Shown here one piece after another: positions 45,332 to 57,307 of a DNA stretch of 64,000 bases (its first letter is position 1; the number at the start of each line of letters is the position of its first letter). A model generated the notes under the pieces. That model made no database searches. It saw nothing but the letters and a program-made list of their open reading frames with translations, and was not told the origin of the DNA. A program made the position numbers and the translations under genes. Source of the DNA: Zygnema cylindricum (Eukaryota > Streptophyta > Zygnematophyceae > Zygnematales > Zygnemataceae); assembly GCA_037447655.1 (NCBI GenBank), contig JBBHKE010000691.1, positions 66,756 to 130,755 of the forward strand, read 5' to 3'.

Positions 45332-46908
45332 CATACTTCGATTTAGGCTAGCTTAAGTAGGGCCAATCAACGTTGCTCTCACTTTCGCATTATTTAGCTT
45401 TCCTCCAAAATACTTTTACATAAAAGAGTCAAAAAGAAGATAGTATGACGCAAAAAATCCAGAAATGTGATGTTTTGTGCTTGCATCTAAAAGTACAACC
45501 AAAGGTGGTTAGAGAACGACAAAGTTGGAGATGGGTCTCTCAAGCGAGGAGGACGATGTAAATATTAAGTCTCAGTTGGCTATATTGCTCCACGTTTTTT
45601 GTTTATGAGGAATCTTTTGGTCTTGTTTTTTTTTTATTTCCTTTCGCAACTATTTTCGTCCTCTCGTATTTTTTCTAAAAGAAATTAACTTTTTTTCTAT
45701 TAACATCGTAAAAGAATATTAAAATTTTGTTTGATTCGTTTGAGTGTTGTTGTTTGTGCTGCTAGCAAAGTGGTTGGCCTACAAAACTTTGGTACAACGC
45801 TCGAGCATACAAATTGTTAAGTTGGAAATATCAAAGTGTTACTTTACCATGTTATAATACAGTAGATGTTTTAAAGCAAACGAATAAAATTGAAAAAAGA
45901 TAACAACATCAAGAAATTTTAGATAAATGTTCTTAAATGACGTAGGGATGGGGGTAGCATATTATTAAGCTCCCCTCTATAGTTGCTCCACAAGGCTTCC
46001 CTCTTGTTTTTAAGCATAGGTAACGAAGACACCCTTCTACGAGATCCACAGTGGGTAAGACACTACCAATACAAAATACTGCAGTCCTTTAGAGTTTAGA
46101 CTTTAGAACGTACAACAGAGGTCGCAAAAGTTAAGATTTTAGATAGCCAAAACCGATCTTTTTTTTTTCAAAATCCAAGTACCCGACGCCTTACCCGATT
46201 ATGCCACGCTCCAAAATTGTTAACCGTTATCCATAACGCGTATACGAAAATAAAAATTAACGTAAACTCGATTTCTCGAGATACCTGTACCCGCATGTAC
46301 CCCAATAAGTACAAAATTAGTGGTGCATCTCCCTCATAACTTCCACAATACCAAGAGTACAAAGTACAATAATGTTAGATAGTATAGACAATACAAAACC
46401 TTCATTTTTTTTCGTTTTTTGCTTACTCGACCGTAACCGATTTTTTTTTTCGTGAATCACCCGCTCAAATTCACCCGACCCCCCAAATTTAACTACCGAA
46501 TCCGTTCTAGATCCGACGCAGGCGGTCAGTTAACGGTCGGTAACGGTACAGTTGACCGTTTGGGACCTCTACTGTATAGTACACACTGGATCGTTATTAG
46601 CCTTATGTACTCTATATCAGCACCTCCAAATTTTGACCTTAAAACCTGCAAAAGAAATTAACATATCTAATTTTTCCATGATGTTAATTACGGCTCTGGG
46701 AAATTAGCGTTAACGATTATGACGTACGCATTTCTTGAATATTGTGGTGTACGGAAGGTGTTTCTTTGTACAACAATGTACTTTATTACAAAATATCGTA
46801 CGGAAAAATTGTAATTAACTTATGTCGATTGCATACTGAACTGCGCTTATAATAAATGGTTTTGTACTCGTACCTATTTTAGTGTATATGTATAAACGGC
46901 GTATTAAT
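45332..46908. other. Spacer, no recognised gene
   Basis: AT-rich sequence; only short frames. Bases about 46865-46905 (TTGTACTCGTACCTATTTTAG) resemble 57808-57850 on the far side of gypsy-4. Confidence 0.45.
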
Positions 46909-47514
46909 TAGTGTTGTGTATCGGTTATGATTTGTAGATAAACGATAAAGGCCTTTTTACGGGTAGCCTATAATTAATACATTGGTAGGATATATCTTTA
47001 TCGGTGTTATGGTCGATAAATAACCGATATTTATCGGTTATTATCGGCGATAACACCGATATCGATAACTATCGGCGATATATGTATACACCGTACAGAT
47101 AAATGTACGGCCATTTCACTCAACTGTACATGTTATTCCCTCAACGTGCCCTACTCTCAACCCCTATCTACTAGGTGCCTACCAATCGGATCATTTGAAC
47201 AAGCCGAAAATGCAATAGCCGATATAACATATGTACGACTTTAGTACGGCTCCAGTTAAAACGATGTACCTATCACATCCGACGCCATGGCTTTGTCCCT
47301 TTCTTTTTTGTTATCCACTGGAAACCTGCCACGTGTCAAGCCGTCGGTTTTTTTGGCATAAGCCGCCAAAAGAGCCATTCCGGGATGCGACACTCACGCA
47401 GGCCATCTAATCGTATTTTCTCATTGAAAGTCGTCCGTTCGATTCCTGCGGCACGAAAAATGTTTTTTTGCGTCCCTTGTACGTTGTGTCTGCCATCATT
47501 TTTCCGTTCCGTGA
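46909..47514 (+). mobile_element. Left part of TATCGG-rich hAT-like repeat
   Basis: Begins TAGTGTTGTGTATCGG; the inverse terminus (TACACAACACTA) is at 57720, bracketing gypsy-4. The interior has palindromic TATCGGTTATTATCGGCGATA-type sequence and ends with a tRNA-like segment. No transposase and no perfect target duplication are seen, so classification is tentative. Confidence 0.45.
47387..47453 (+). tRNA. tRNA-Met-like pseudogene or SINE head, copy 1
   Basis: Anticodon-arm-like ATTTT-CTCATTG-AAAGT (5-bp stem, 7-base loop, CAT), followed by box-B-like GTTCGATTCC. The D-arm side is weak and no acceptor stem closes. Same unit at 57347-57415. Confidence 0.35.
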
Positions 47515-48471
47515 TGTAAAAGTAATCGCATATCGAAATTGGTCGGAAATGGGTATTTAAGGGTTATAAATGTAAACTTATAAATTTGTTAGACGTTCGC
47601 GAAAGAATCACGCAATTTGGATTTCTATTTCAAAAGATATAGCAAGGTGTGTATTTAGGGGAAGCGTGGGTCAAACTTACAAGTGGGTATCATTATAACA
47701 GGTTAAGGGTCAAAAGCAGCCGCGAAATTTCAGGCGTACGTCTATAAAGTACTAATAGTCGTTTAGTACATATGATGGTTCGTTTCGTACAATTTTTAGT
47801 ACGAAACCTCATAGGTTAAAATTTGTAAATTTTGCAGGTAGTTTCGCTTGTAAAATTTGTGACGAGCGAACGTGCAAAGTGGCGTTTCAAATCGCGTGCA
47901 GTTTGCACGTAAATGTTATGTAGTAAAATGTAGCGTTTCATTGGTTAGTAAATGCTACATAGTTAGTGGGAGATTTCGCACGCTTTTGCATTGATAAATC
48001 TGAGTCTTAGTTGATTAATGATTGTAAATCCTCTTCAACTGAGCATTGAATATAGCCTAGCGAGTCCAAGGCGATGGTGGATAATTAGTGAGGTCTAAAA
48101 GAAGGGTAGGCATTTTTTTCTTTGGAAATGATTGTGGAAACTGTGACTGATCTTGGTCTTGAGCGATTAAAACCAAATGAGAGCAATGACATTTTTGCAC
48201 TGAAATCTCTTACTAACTAAGTAGTGTTTTACTAGTTAAAAGATAAAATTATTAAGAGTGGAGAGTATTGAAAAACACTTTAAAATAAGGGTTGAGCCAC
48301 GAGGGCAAGAGACGAAGCTAATGTTATGTGGACAGAAGCTTCTTCTAATTTAAAGTTTATCTTTATGTGAGTGTTTTCCAATGTGAATGTGTAATTTTCC
48401 AATGTGTGGAATGTGTGGTTGAAATTGGTTGTACTAATGGGATTTTATGAGAGGTAGGAAACCTTGTTACA
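47515..48471 (+). repeat. gypsy-4 5' LTR
   Basis: TGTAAAAGTAATCG...CTTGTTACA. It serves as an empty-site reference for the MITE in the 3' LTR. Confidence 0.88.
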
Positions 48472-48473
48472 TA

Positions 48474-48485
48474 TGGTATCAAAGC
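48474..48485 (+). promoter_or_regulatory. gypsy-4 primer-binding site
   Basis: TGGTATCAAAGC two bases after the LTR. Confidence 0.78.
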
Positions 48486-49250
48486 TTTGGTTATGAGCCA
48501 AGAAGAAGCTTGCTCACCCAAAAATCAACTGCCGTGACCAGTGAGGGTGCGCTGATCTGAGTCGGTGGAACCACAATGTGAGTGGTGGGGGATTGGAGGG
48601 AAACTAAGTGACCACACTACCTGTGGCCGCTGGTTAGATGTGGGGCGTGCTTAAGTCCTAACGACTCAGGCGGGGTGGGCAATGTAGCCACCACTGAATC
48701 TCACTCCAATTACATAGAGGCTAAACAAACTTGTCTTTTCCTAGCAATGAATCATATGTAGATGGAGGGCTTGAAGCCATGAACGGTGAGGATGTGAGGA
48801 TTAAAGAGTAAAAGATCATGATGTAGTGGGAAATGAGAAATTTGCTAATGGAGGAGAAAAAAAGTGGAGTACTATACTTCTTTAAGAGGAAAGAAGTCTA
48901 AAAATGACTTAAAACTTTTCAAACTCTTAATTGTTACCTTTGAGAGATTTTCAATTTTGTTGTTGCATAATTTATGGTTGAATCTTACCTTTGAGAGCTT
49001 TCCATTTTGTTGTTGCAAAATTTGTGGGAAAATTCTTACCTTTCTGCATTAATGGTTTGGAAATTGAATAATTGAATTTGCACTAACTTACTTTCAATGT
49101 CTTATTGATTTCTCATATTTTGATATTTTTCAAAGAATTTGTTAAAGAGAAGAAGTTTTGGATTGGAGGAATTTGAGGACTTGAAACCTACAACAAATTT
49201 CTTTCGGTAATTATATATTTTTTTCGTTTGTTTGATTTCATTGTGTGAAA
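48486..49250 (+). other. gypsy-4 leader
   Basis: Untranslated leader between primer site and gag ATG, collinear with the leaders of gypsy-1 (24178-24942) and gypsy-3; no open frame. Confidence 0.6.
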
Positions 49251-49626
49251 ATGACAAATTCTGCATGGAAACATTAAATGGGGAATGCCTTGAATGTTTG
49301 AAAGAAACACACTATAAAATTGGTCAAAAGATTTAATAATCATATTGTTGGTGTGGATGAAACAATTTCCAAATTGAAAAGTGAATTGAAATTTGTTAAG
49401 GAAAATGGAAATGTTTCAAATGAGAAATTGGATGAACTCATTAACTTAATTCATACTAAGAATAATGTTAATGACCAAAAGGGTGAGAGTAGTAAAAGGA
49501 ATGCCAGTTTTAGGGAGGATGATCATGATAGGCCTAAAAAGATAAGAGATTTGAAATTGTCTATAAGTGAGGCACCATCTTTTGATGATAAGAAGATTGA
49601 TGAGTTAGATGCTTAAATTTTTCATA

Positions 49627-49631
49627 TGGAG
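49627..49631 (+). repeat. Target-site duplication of the solo LTR, left
   Basis: TGGAG, repeated at 50908-50912; gypsy-1 gag has one copy here. Confidence 0.8.
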
Positions 49632-50907
49632 TGTTGTTTTTGAAATGTTAGTTTCGTGCGTATGACACACTTTGTGCGCAGGCGACGTTTCGTGCGTAGT
49701 TTATTAAATAAGTTTAATGTGGTTGTACGAATGAATATTCAGGTTGGGGGAGATGTGAAATTAATTGAATTTCGACGTACGAAATAATAATTTGAGTGAC
49801 GCGAACCAACGCACGTAATTTATAGAATGCGTTGGAGAAATGGAAGGAATGCGAAGTGATCTGACGTAAGATATTCGAAAAGGTTGAAATGGTACGTCGC
49901 ACGTACGAAACATAATGCGACGGTGGCATTTATAGAAAAACACGCGACGGTACAAAGAATCTTATTTGACAAGTGTACTTTAAATTTGGTAGGCGTAATT
50001 TATGGCGAAGTACGTATTTGCGGTATAAACAAATTTGGATGGTTTGACGTCGTTTCGTCACGTGGACTTTGGGACCACATAGCGTGACATCAAGGGTGCC
50101 GAATAAAAGCTACGGGCGGCGGACAAAAGCCGCCGTAATTTTTCATAGAGTGGGGACGCGAAATCGCGTCAAATCACAAGATGTACATTTTGGACGTCCT
50201 AGATTGTTTGACGAAATTTGAGGAGTTTCGTTGAGTGACTCAGCATACGATTTTGTGAGATTGTGTGTACTTGTAAATATTTGTAACAACAGTGGTTTGT
50301 CTTTTTGTGTATTAGTTAATAATGTACATTTACTTATTCTGACATACCTCGAGTCATTTGGGTATACTCACATTAATAAAGGTAGCTGGTAGAATGAGTA
50401 CGGCTGGTATGCCTCCGTACATTTAGTAGTGATCTCCTGTATATATTTCTAGGACTTAGTCATTTTTTAACTTAGGAACTTTTCTGGACCAAAACTGTTT
50501 ATGGTGAATTTTGGTAATTTTATCTGAGGATTGCTCTCAGATCTGTTGGCAAAATTATGTGAAATTTTGCATGTATGTTCCTCCTTCTATTTTTTACAAT
50601 GCCACAGAATTAATGACCAATTGTGTGTCTGGTCTGTGTGTAACTTTATTGTGAAGTTGTCAGATTTATCAAAGTTTTAGCTCACTGTTTTTCTGCAACT
50701 TTGACTAGATGATGTGATCACTCTGTTTATTATTTTTGTCTGAAACTTTGTGAGGTTATTCTATAGCCTAGAAATTATCTATGTTTTTAGTTTCAGTTTG
50801 TTTTTTTATTTCCGTAGAATTCCGTGTTGATTCAAAGTAGGTTGTTTTCGGGGTGTTTGTGGTGCTTCCGAGGGTAAGTCCATGGGTGAAAATGGCTATG
50901 GACAACA
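49632..50907 (+). mobile_element. Solo LTR (copia-like) inserted in gypsy-4 gag
   Basis: 1276 bp, begins TGTTGTTTTTGAAATG and ends CTATGGACAACA (TGTTG...CAACA), flanked by 5-bp TGGAG duplications. No retroelement protein inside. This is the product expected from recombination between two LTRs of one element. Family unknown; not the copia-1 LTR. Confidence 0.8.
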
Positions 50908-51852
50908 TGGAGTATTATTTGGAATCTAGAATTTGTGATCGTGATGATTACACTTCTTTTGGTGTTAGCTGTCAGAAAGGTGATGCTCAGATTTGGTATT
51001 AGCCTTAGAGGAGGTCTAATTTGATTCATGATAATGCTGACTTGGAAGCTTTTAAAACCGCAATCAAATCGCATTTCTTGTCTGTCACTTATAAATCTAG
51101 AATGGAAGAAAAGTAGCTAAACTGTAAGCAAATTGGATCTATGAAAGATTATATTGTGGAATTTGACTAATGTAGCATTAATGTCATAGGTTTGACTGAT
51201 GAAATGGCTAAGTTGCATTTTTTGAAGTATCTGAATCCATATACTGAAATCATAATTGAAACATCAAAAATTCAATAATTTGAAAGAATTACACGATAAA
51301 GCATTAGAATTAGAGGATTAGTTCGGGTATAATCGGGAAACTCGATCACTCAGGGGTACTTTCAAAAAAGTATTAAAGTGGGGTGAGGAGGAATTTGTGG
51401 AAGACGGTCTGAAGGCTGTTCTTGTGAAGGGGCAAAATGTCTTCAAGGGAAATCATAGGGGTGGACAGACTGTTAATGCAAAAAATAAATTTCACGATAG
51501 AAGGAGATACATTAAGAGTCCTAAACCGAGTATTAATGCTCAAAAACCCAATCTTAGCATTCCCACATACAATATCTGTCAGAAAAAATGTCATAGGGCA
51601 TTTGAGTGTCCACAACTAAAAAAGATTTACTGTTATAACAATAGAGAGGAGGGACATTTCAGTAGGGAGTGCACAAAACCCAAAAAATACGTCACTTGTT
51701 TCAAACGCGGAAGTCCAGATCACTACGCTAAAGACTTTACAGATAAAGATTCTCTCAAAACTACCCACGTCAATGAAAGTTTCCAAGAAGATATTGCATT
51801 ACACCTAGTTGAGCAGGAAGCTCGGAGGTGGGAAACTAAAAGGACTAGTTGA

Positions 51853-54800
51853 AAGTCCTCAAATGAGTCGACCAAATCTAGAGGTTAAAGAGTTAACTGT
51901 GGAGGACAAAATAATGAGTGGAAAGGCTATGATAGCTGAATTTATTATGGTTCTTACTACACTTCGTAGTTTGAAAAATCCTTCTGATGGAATTCTCAAC
52001 AACAAACCTTTGTTACAACAGTTAAGTAACGATGACACCAAACAATGTTTGATCAGATTCAAGTCTTTAGTGGAACGAAAACCGTTAAGAGTAATGGTTG
52101 ATTTAGGTGCTACACATAATTTTATTTTATAAAAGTTTGTAAAGGAAAATAAAATTCCTACAGTCATAAGGGAAAAGCCTTTACATGTTCAAGTGGCAAA
52201 TGGTAATAAGTCCACATTAGACTTACAAACTGACATTATAGAAGCTGATATCCAGGGTTATAAAATGAAAGTTGTGTATGAAATAATGCATTTAGGAAGT
52301 GAGGAACTAATTCGGGGAAAGCCTTGGTTAACTAGACATAATCCTCAAATTAATTGGGAAATTAACACATTAAAAGTGAAGTTTGAAAATGGTTACAAGG
52401 TTTTGCAAGCATTTCTTTCAAAGAAAATTCATAGAAATCATATAAATAATATAAACAAACTGGGAGTGGAAGGTTTGATTTCAGTTAAACAATTTAAAAA
52501 GCATTTAAAATATAAAACAAATCATGCTTTCTTGTTATTAGTAACTGAGGTAGTAACTAATGAAAAGGGGGGAGAAAAAACTAACATTTATGTCATTCCT
52601 AAATCAGACACCACCAAAAATCTTGAAAAACAAAAATCTGATTTTGTAACTGACAATAATACATCTCATGTTGTAGTTAAAGATTTGATTTTTGATTTTC
52701 AAGACGTTTTTCTGAGTGATTTACCCTCACGAAGGCCACCTTCCCTAGATGTGGAACATGTTATTAACCTTGAACCCGGATGTAATCCTCTTGTCACAAG
52801 AATTTATAAGCACAATTTTTTTGAGAGGAGGAGTTAAAGAAACAGATCAAGGAGCTTCTAGAGAAATGACATATTCAACCCAACAAATCACCGTACGAAT
52901 AACTTGTTCTCTTTGTCAAAAAGAAAGATGGAACATTGAAAATGTGTGTCGACTATTGTAGTGTGAACAAGATTACGGTGAACGATAAGTATACGTTACC
53001 TTTCATTTATGATTTGATAGATCCTTTAAAAGGTGGTAAAGTATTTTCGTTTATTGATCTGCGTAGTGGCTTCAATTAGGTGCCAATTAGAATCGATGAT
53101 GTTGATAAAACTGCTTTCAAGGGTAAAGTTGGTCATTATGAATGGATAGTGATGCCATTTGGCTTAACGAATGCACCCCCTACTTACCAAAAATTAATGG
53201 AACAAACCTTTTCAGATTATATAAATCACTTTGCTCAGGTGTTTCATAGATGAAATTCTAATTTACAGTGAATCTAAAAAACAACATGTAATTCATTAAA
53301 AGAAAGTGTTGGAAAGGTTAAGGGAAAGAAAATTATATCGAAAAATATCAAAAATCAGTTTTCTTAAAAGTGAACAATTATTTTTAGGACACATAGTTAG
53401 TGGGGAAGGTATTAAAAGAGATACATCCAAAATTACTGCAATCCAAAATTTGAAGCAACCCACTAATGTCACAAAAGTTAGATCATTTTTGGGATTGGCC
53501 ACTTATTACAAGAAATTTATCAAGAACTTCAGTATGATCGCCGCACCTTTGACGAATTTACTTCAGAAGCGGAGACGTTTGTGTGGGGAGTCGATCAAAA
53601 GAGAGCTTTCGAGGAACTAAAAGAGAAGTTGACCTCTGCCTCTACACTGGTGTATGCTGATTGAGCTGTGGAATTTGAAGTTCTGATCACTACATATGTA
53701 TTTGATAAAGGTCTAAGAGCAACCGTAAGTCAAAAAGTCGGCAAACATTTTCATCCTATTGCTTTTGAGTCCAAGAAATTGAATGATGCTGAAAATAACT
53801 ATCTAGCACAGGAAAATGAATTACTAACAATTGTTCGTGCATTGGTAAAATGGTGTTGTTATTTGCAAAATAAAAATTTCAGAGTTCCTCCTATCTACAG
53901 AGATTAAGTGATGCACAAATTATAACTGGCAGACAGGTTAGGTGGATGCAGAAATTTGCATATTTCAAATTTAATGTAAAACATATTTGTGGAAAGACAA
54001 ATGTAGTAGAAAATACTTTAAGTAGATGTTTTGAAATAAGTGTGATCCTTCGAGATGAATTATTTTTAGATGATGTTAGAAATGGTTATGATAAAGATCC
54101 TTATTTTGCTTTGATTCGCAAAAATATTTCGGGAGGGAATTTCGACCCATTGAATGAGAGGCATGTCAAAAACTTCAGAATAGAAGATGGTTTACTGTAT
54201 TTAAGAACATGGGATAGATTATGCATTCCTAAAATATGAGACTTAAGAAAACAACTTTTACATGAAACCATGAGGATATAGGACATATAGGTCGAGATAA
54301 AACTCTTAGTCGGTTGTTTAATATATTGTTTTGGTCCAATATAGCAAAGGTGGTGTCGAAACACGTGGAAAGTTGTGTCCCATGCCAACAGAGTAAATCT
54401 AGTTATCAAAAACCTAAAGACTTCTTATAACCTTTAGATATCCTCGAAAGACCATGGGAATCTGTCAGTAGGAATTTTATTGTCAAGTTGTCAACTACAT
54501 CTAGAAAAAATGACAATATCATGATCGTAGTCGATATGTTTAGTAAAATTGCAATCTTTATCTCTTGAAAAACTACTCATTTAGTTGTAGATATTGCAAA
54601 GTTATATTATCACATCGTGATCAGACATCATGAGTTTCGTTTTCTATAGTCAGTGATAGGGGTTTTAAATTTACGTCTGCATTTTGGAAAGAATTGCAAC
54701 AAAATTTAGGCATTGAATAAAAAATGAGTACCTCTTATCATCCTTATATAGATGGACAGACTAAAAGGATGAACCGTACACTAGAAGAAATGCTTAAGAC

Positions 54801-55525
54801 TATTTGTAGTGGAGTTCAGAACACATGCGAATCTAATCTGTCATTAATAGAATTTACATACAATTCATGTAAACATGCTAGTACAAGATTTCCACCATTT
54901 AAAGTTGCATACAAATACCAACCCAGAGAAGCATTAGATTTAACAACGAGGTCACTTAAGAGAATAGAGGTTCTAAAACAGAGTTTTAGGAATACATTTC
55001 AACAGTTTGGAAAACAGTTCGGGATGCATTATTGGAAGTACAAAAACTGCCAAAATTAAATGTTAATCGCAAACGGGGTAATTGGGTGGTAAGCACGGGT
55101 GATAAGGTTTGGCTTTCTACAACTCATTACAAGTGCTAGATCGGGGACAATTGGATTCTACGAGGAAATTTGCTGCTAAGTACATTGGACCATTTACTGT
55201 AATCGATATGATATCGTCAGTTGCTACCAAATTGGACTTTCCGCCTTCAAAAAAAAATCATCCAGTAATACACATCAGTAAGGTGAAACTAGCAAATCTT
55301 CGACCAACTGAAGGAGAATTGGAATTTGATCCTTCAATAATTATGGAACCTGAGGTCCACAGATGGGTAATTGATTGGGTTGGTCAACGGTTTAAAGTCG
55401 GCAATACTATATTTTGGCAAGTGCATTATCTAGGAAGATCGGAAGATGAGTTCACTTTAGAAGATAAAAATTATGAGTATTTACAAAGGTATAACAGGGA
55501 TAATAATATAGAAGCCCCGTCTTGA
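51853..55525 (+). pseudogene. pol: gypsy-4 pol
   Basis: Protease VMVDLGATHNFIL (the DSG Ser is Leu, near 52090), [67 protein letters not shown]; RNase H LAQENELLTIVRALVKW; integrase pieces SYHPYIDGQTKRMNRTLEEM and EFTYNSCKHASTRFPPF; the C-terminus with an intact chromodomain-like tail (WVGQRFKVGNTIFWQVHYLG, EDEFTLEDKNYEYLQRY), stop at 55523. TAG at 53077-53079 replaces CAG of gypsy-1. RT active site lost to frame changes near 53240. Confidence 0.87.
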
Positions 55526-55560
55526 GAGTGAAATGTGTTTTAACTAAAGTCAGATAAAAT

Positions 55561-55573
55561 AAAGAGGGGATGA
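55561..55573 (+). promoter_or_regulatory. gypsy-4 polypurine tract
   Basis: AAAGAGGGGATGA directly before the 3' LTR, identical to gypsy-1. Confidence 0.75.
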
Positions 55574-55830
55574 TGTAACAGTAATAGCCAATCCAACTTG
55601 GTCTTAAATGGGTATTTAAGGGTTATAAATATAAATATATAAATTTGGTAGATGTCCGAGAAAGAATCGTGGAATTTGGAGTTCTATTTCAAAAGATATA
55701 GCAATGGGTGTATTTAGGCGATAGCGCGGGGTCAAACTAACAAGTGGGTATCGTTGTAACGGGTTAAGGGTCCAAAGTAGCCACGGAATTTCAAGCGTAC
55801 GTCTATAAATTAATATTAGTCCTTTAGTAC

Positions 55831-56516
55831 CCTAGTTGTTCAAATTGCGCGATTTTTTCATTTTTTCCGGTTTCTACGTATTGTACATAACTTTTGAAAA
55901 ATTCGCAAAAAAATGTTTACTGTAAACTCAAACAGGAATTTACAAAAAACTTATAAACAAATTACGGTAACTGCACGGTTTTTTACGGTAATCGTACAGA
56001 GTTTTATGAAAAGATACGATACACGAATTAGTACTTTATGTTTTGTAAACTGAAACAGAATGTGCACGGATGTGTATGAAATTTGATCGTACATGTACGG
56101 ACAATTTCAAAAAGAGACGTTTCAGCGTCACACTATTTGCGCGCCATAAGTTCAAAATGTGAACGAACGTCTTCTTAATTTTGAGAAAAGCCGCCATGAA
56201 AATGAATCTTAAAGGAAGCTGCCATTAGTAACGCCACGGAAGTAGACTGTGAAACTGTCGTTCAAGCCATTGTCAAAGCTCTAACTTTATCAGAGAAATA
56301 GTGTTAGCGAGGATTCGAACCTGGGCCTACAAGTTACAATAGTAGACTACTTACGAACTGCGGTACATATTCAATTCTATTTTTTTTACATGTACAAATT
56401 TGTACGGACAGAAATTCATAAACGATTTTTATGATTTTTTCAAATAGACCTCTCCAGTTTCTACGTATTGTACGCACGTTCGAAATCGTGCGTAAAATGC
56501 GTTTTGGACAACTATG
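55831..56516. mobile_element. hAT-like MITE inside the gypsy-4 3' LTR
   Basis: 686 bp between two copies of the 8-bp TTTAGTAC (55823-55830, 56517-56524). Ends are inverted: CCTAGTTGTTCAAA on the left and the complement of CATAGTTGTCCAAA on the right. 8-bp duplications and this kind of end are typical of hAT transposons. No coding capacity. The 5' LTR of the same element shows the uninserted site. Confidence 0.82.
56290..56362 (-). tRNA. tRNA-like sequence in the MITE
   Basis: On the minus strand GGTTCGAATCC (box B) with a possible TTGTAAC loop upstream (Tyr-like). Stems pair poorly, so at most a decayed tRNA or SINE fragment. Confidence 0.25.
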
Positions 56517-57307
56517 TTTAGTACATATTATGGTTCGTTTCGTACAATTTTTAGTACGAAACGTCATAGGTTAAAATTTGTAAATTTCGTGGGTAGTTTC
56601 GCTTGTAAAATTTGGGACGCGCGAATGTGTGAAGTCGCGTTTCAATTCGCGCGCACTTTGCACGTAAACGTTACGCAGTAAAATGTAGAGTTTCATTGGT
56701 TAGTAAATGCTACGTAGTAAGTGGGAGATTTCGCACGCTTTTGCATTGGTTAGTCTGAGTTCTAGCTGATGAATGATTGGCCCAAGTAAAACGTATTCAA
56801 TAGAGCGTTGACTTTGGCCTGGCGAGTCTAGGGCGATGATGGATAAATAGTGAAGTCTAAGAGACGAGTAGGCATCTTTTCATTTGGAAAAGTTTGTGGA
56901 AATTCCGACTGATCTTGGTCTTGAGCGATTAAAACCAAATTGGAGCAATGGCATTTTTGCATTGAAATCTCTTACTAACTAAGTAGTGTTTTAGTTGTTA
57001 AAAGATAGAATTATTACGAGTGGAGAGTAGTGGAAAACACTTTAAAAGAAGGGTTGAGCCACGAGGTCAAGAGACGAAGCTAATGTTATGTGGACAAAAG
57101 CTTCTTCTAATTTAAAGTTTATCCTTTTGTGAGTGCTTAAAACCAAATTGGAGCAATGGCATTTTTGCATTGAAATCTCTTACTAACTAAGTAGTGTTTT
57201 AGTTGTTAAAAGATAGAATTATTACGAGTGGAGAGTAGTGGAAAACACTTTAAAAGAAGGGTTGAGCCACGAGGTCAAGAGACGAAGCTAATGTTATGTG
57301 GACAGAA

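Larger units (their letters stand above)
49251..51852 (+). pseudogene. gag: gypsy-4 gag, split by a solo LTR
   Basis: Start region MTNSAWKH with a stop at codon 9; open 49320-49616 (KRFNNHIVGVDETISKLKSE, SISEAPSFDDKKIDELDA). Interrupted at 49631, resuming at 50908 with MEYYLESRICDRDDYTSF. Zinc knuckles near 51570-51730 have lost cysteines (YNICQKKCHRAFEC, CYNNREEGHFSREC, CFKRGSPDHYAKDF). TAG stops at 51006 and 51319 stand where gypsy-1 has CAG. Confidence 0.86.
47515..57307 (+). mobile_element. gypsy-4: old chromovirus carrying two later insertions
   Basis: + strand: 5' LTR 47515-48471, primer site 48474-48485, gag from 49251, pol to 55525, purine tract 55561-55573, 3' LTR from 55574. Gag is interrupted by a solo LTR (49632-50907). 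The 3' LTR is interrupted by a MITE (55831-56516), has a 208-bp tandem duplication and stops short at about 57307. Heavy nonsense load. The oldest-looking of the four family members. Confidence 0.9.
55574..57307 (+). repeat. gypsy-4 3' LTR, interrupted and incomplete
   Basis: TGTAACAGTAATAGC at the start. MITE insertion at 55831-56516. Bases 56931-57138 are repeated at 57139-57307 (offset 208). The last LTR part after GTGGACAGAAG is missing and replaced by tRNA-like repeat sequence. Confidence 0.85.
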
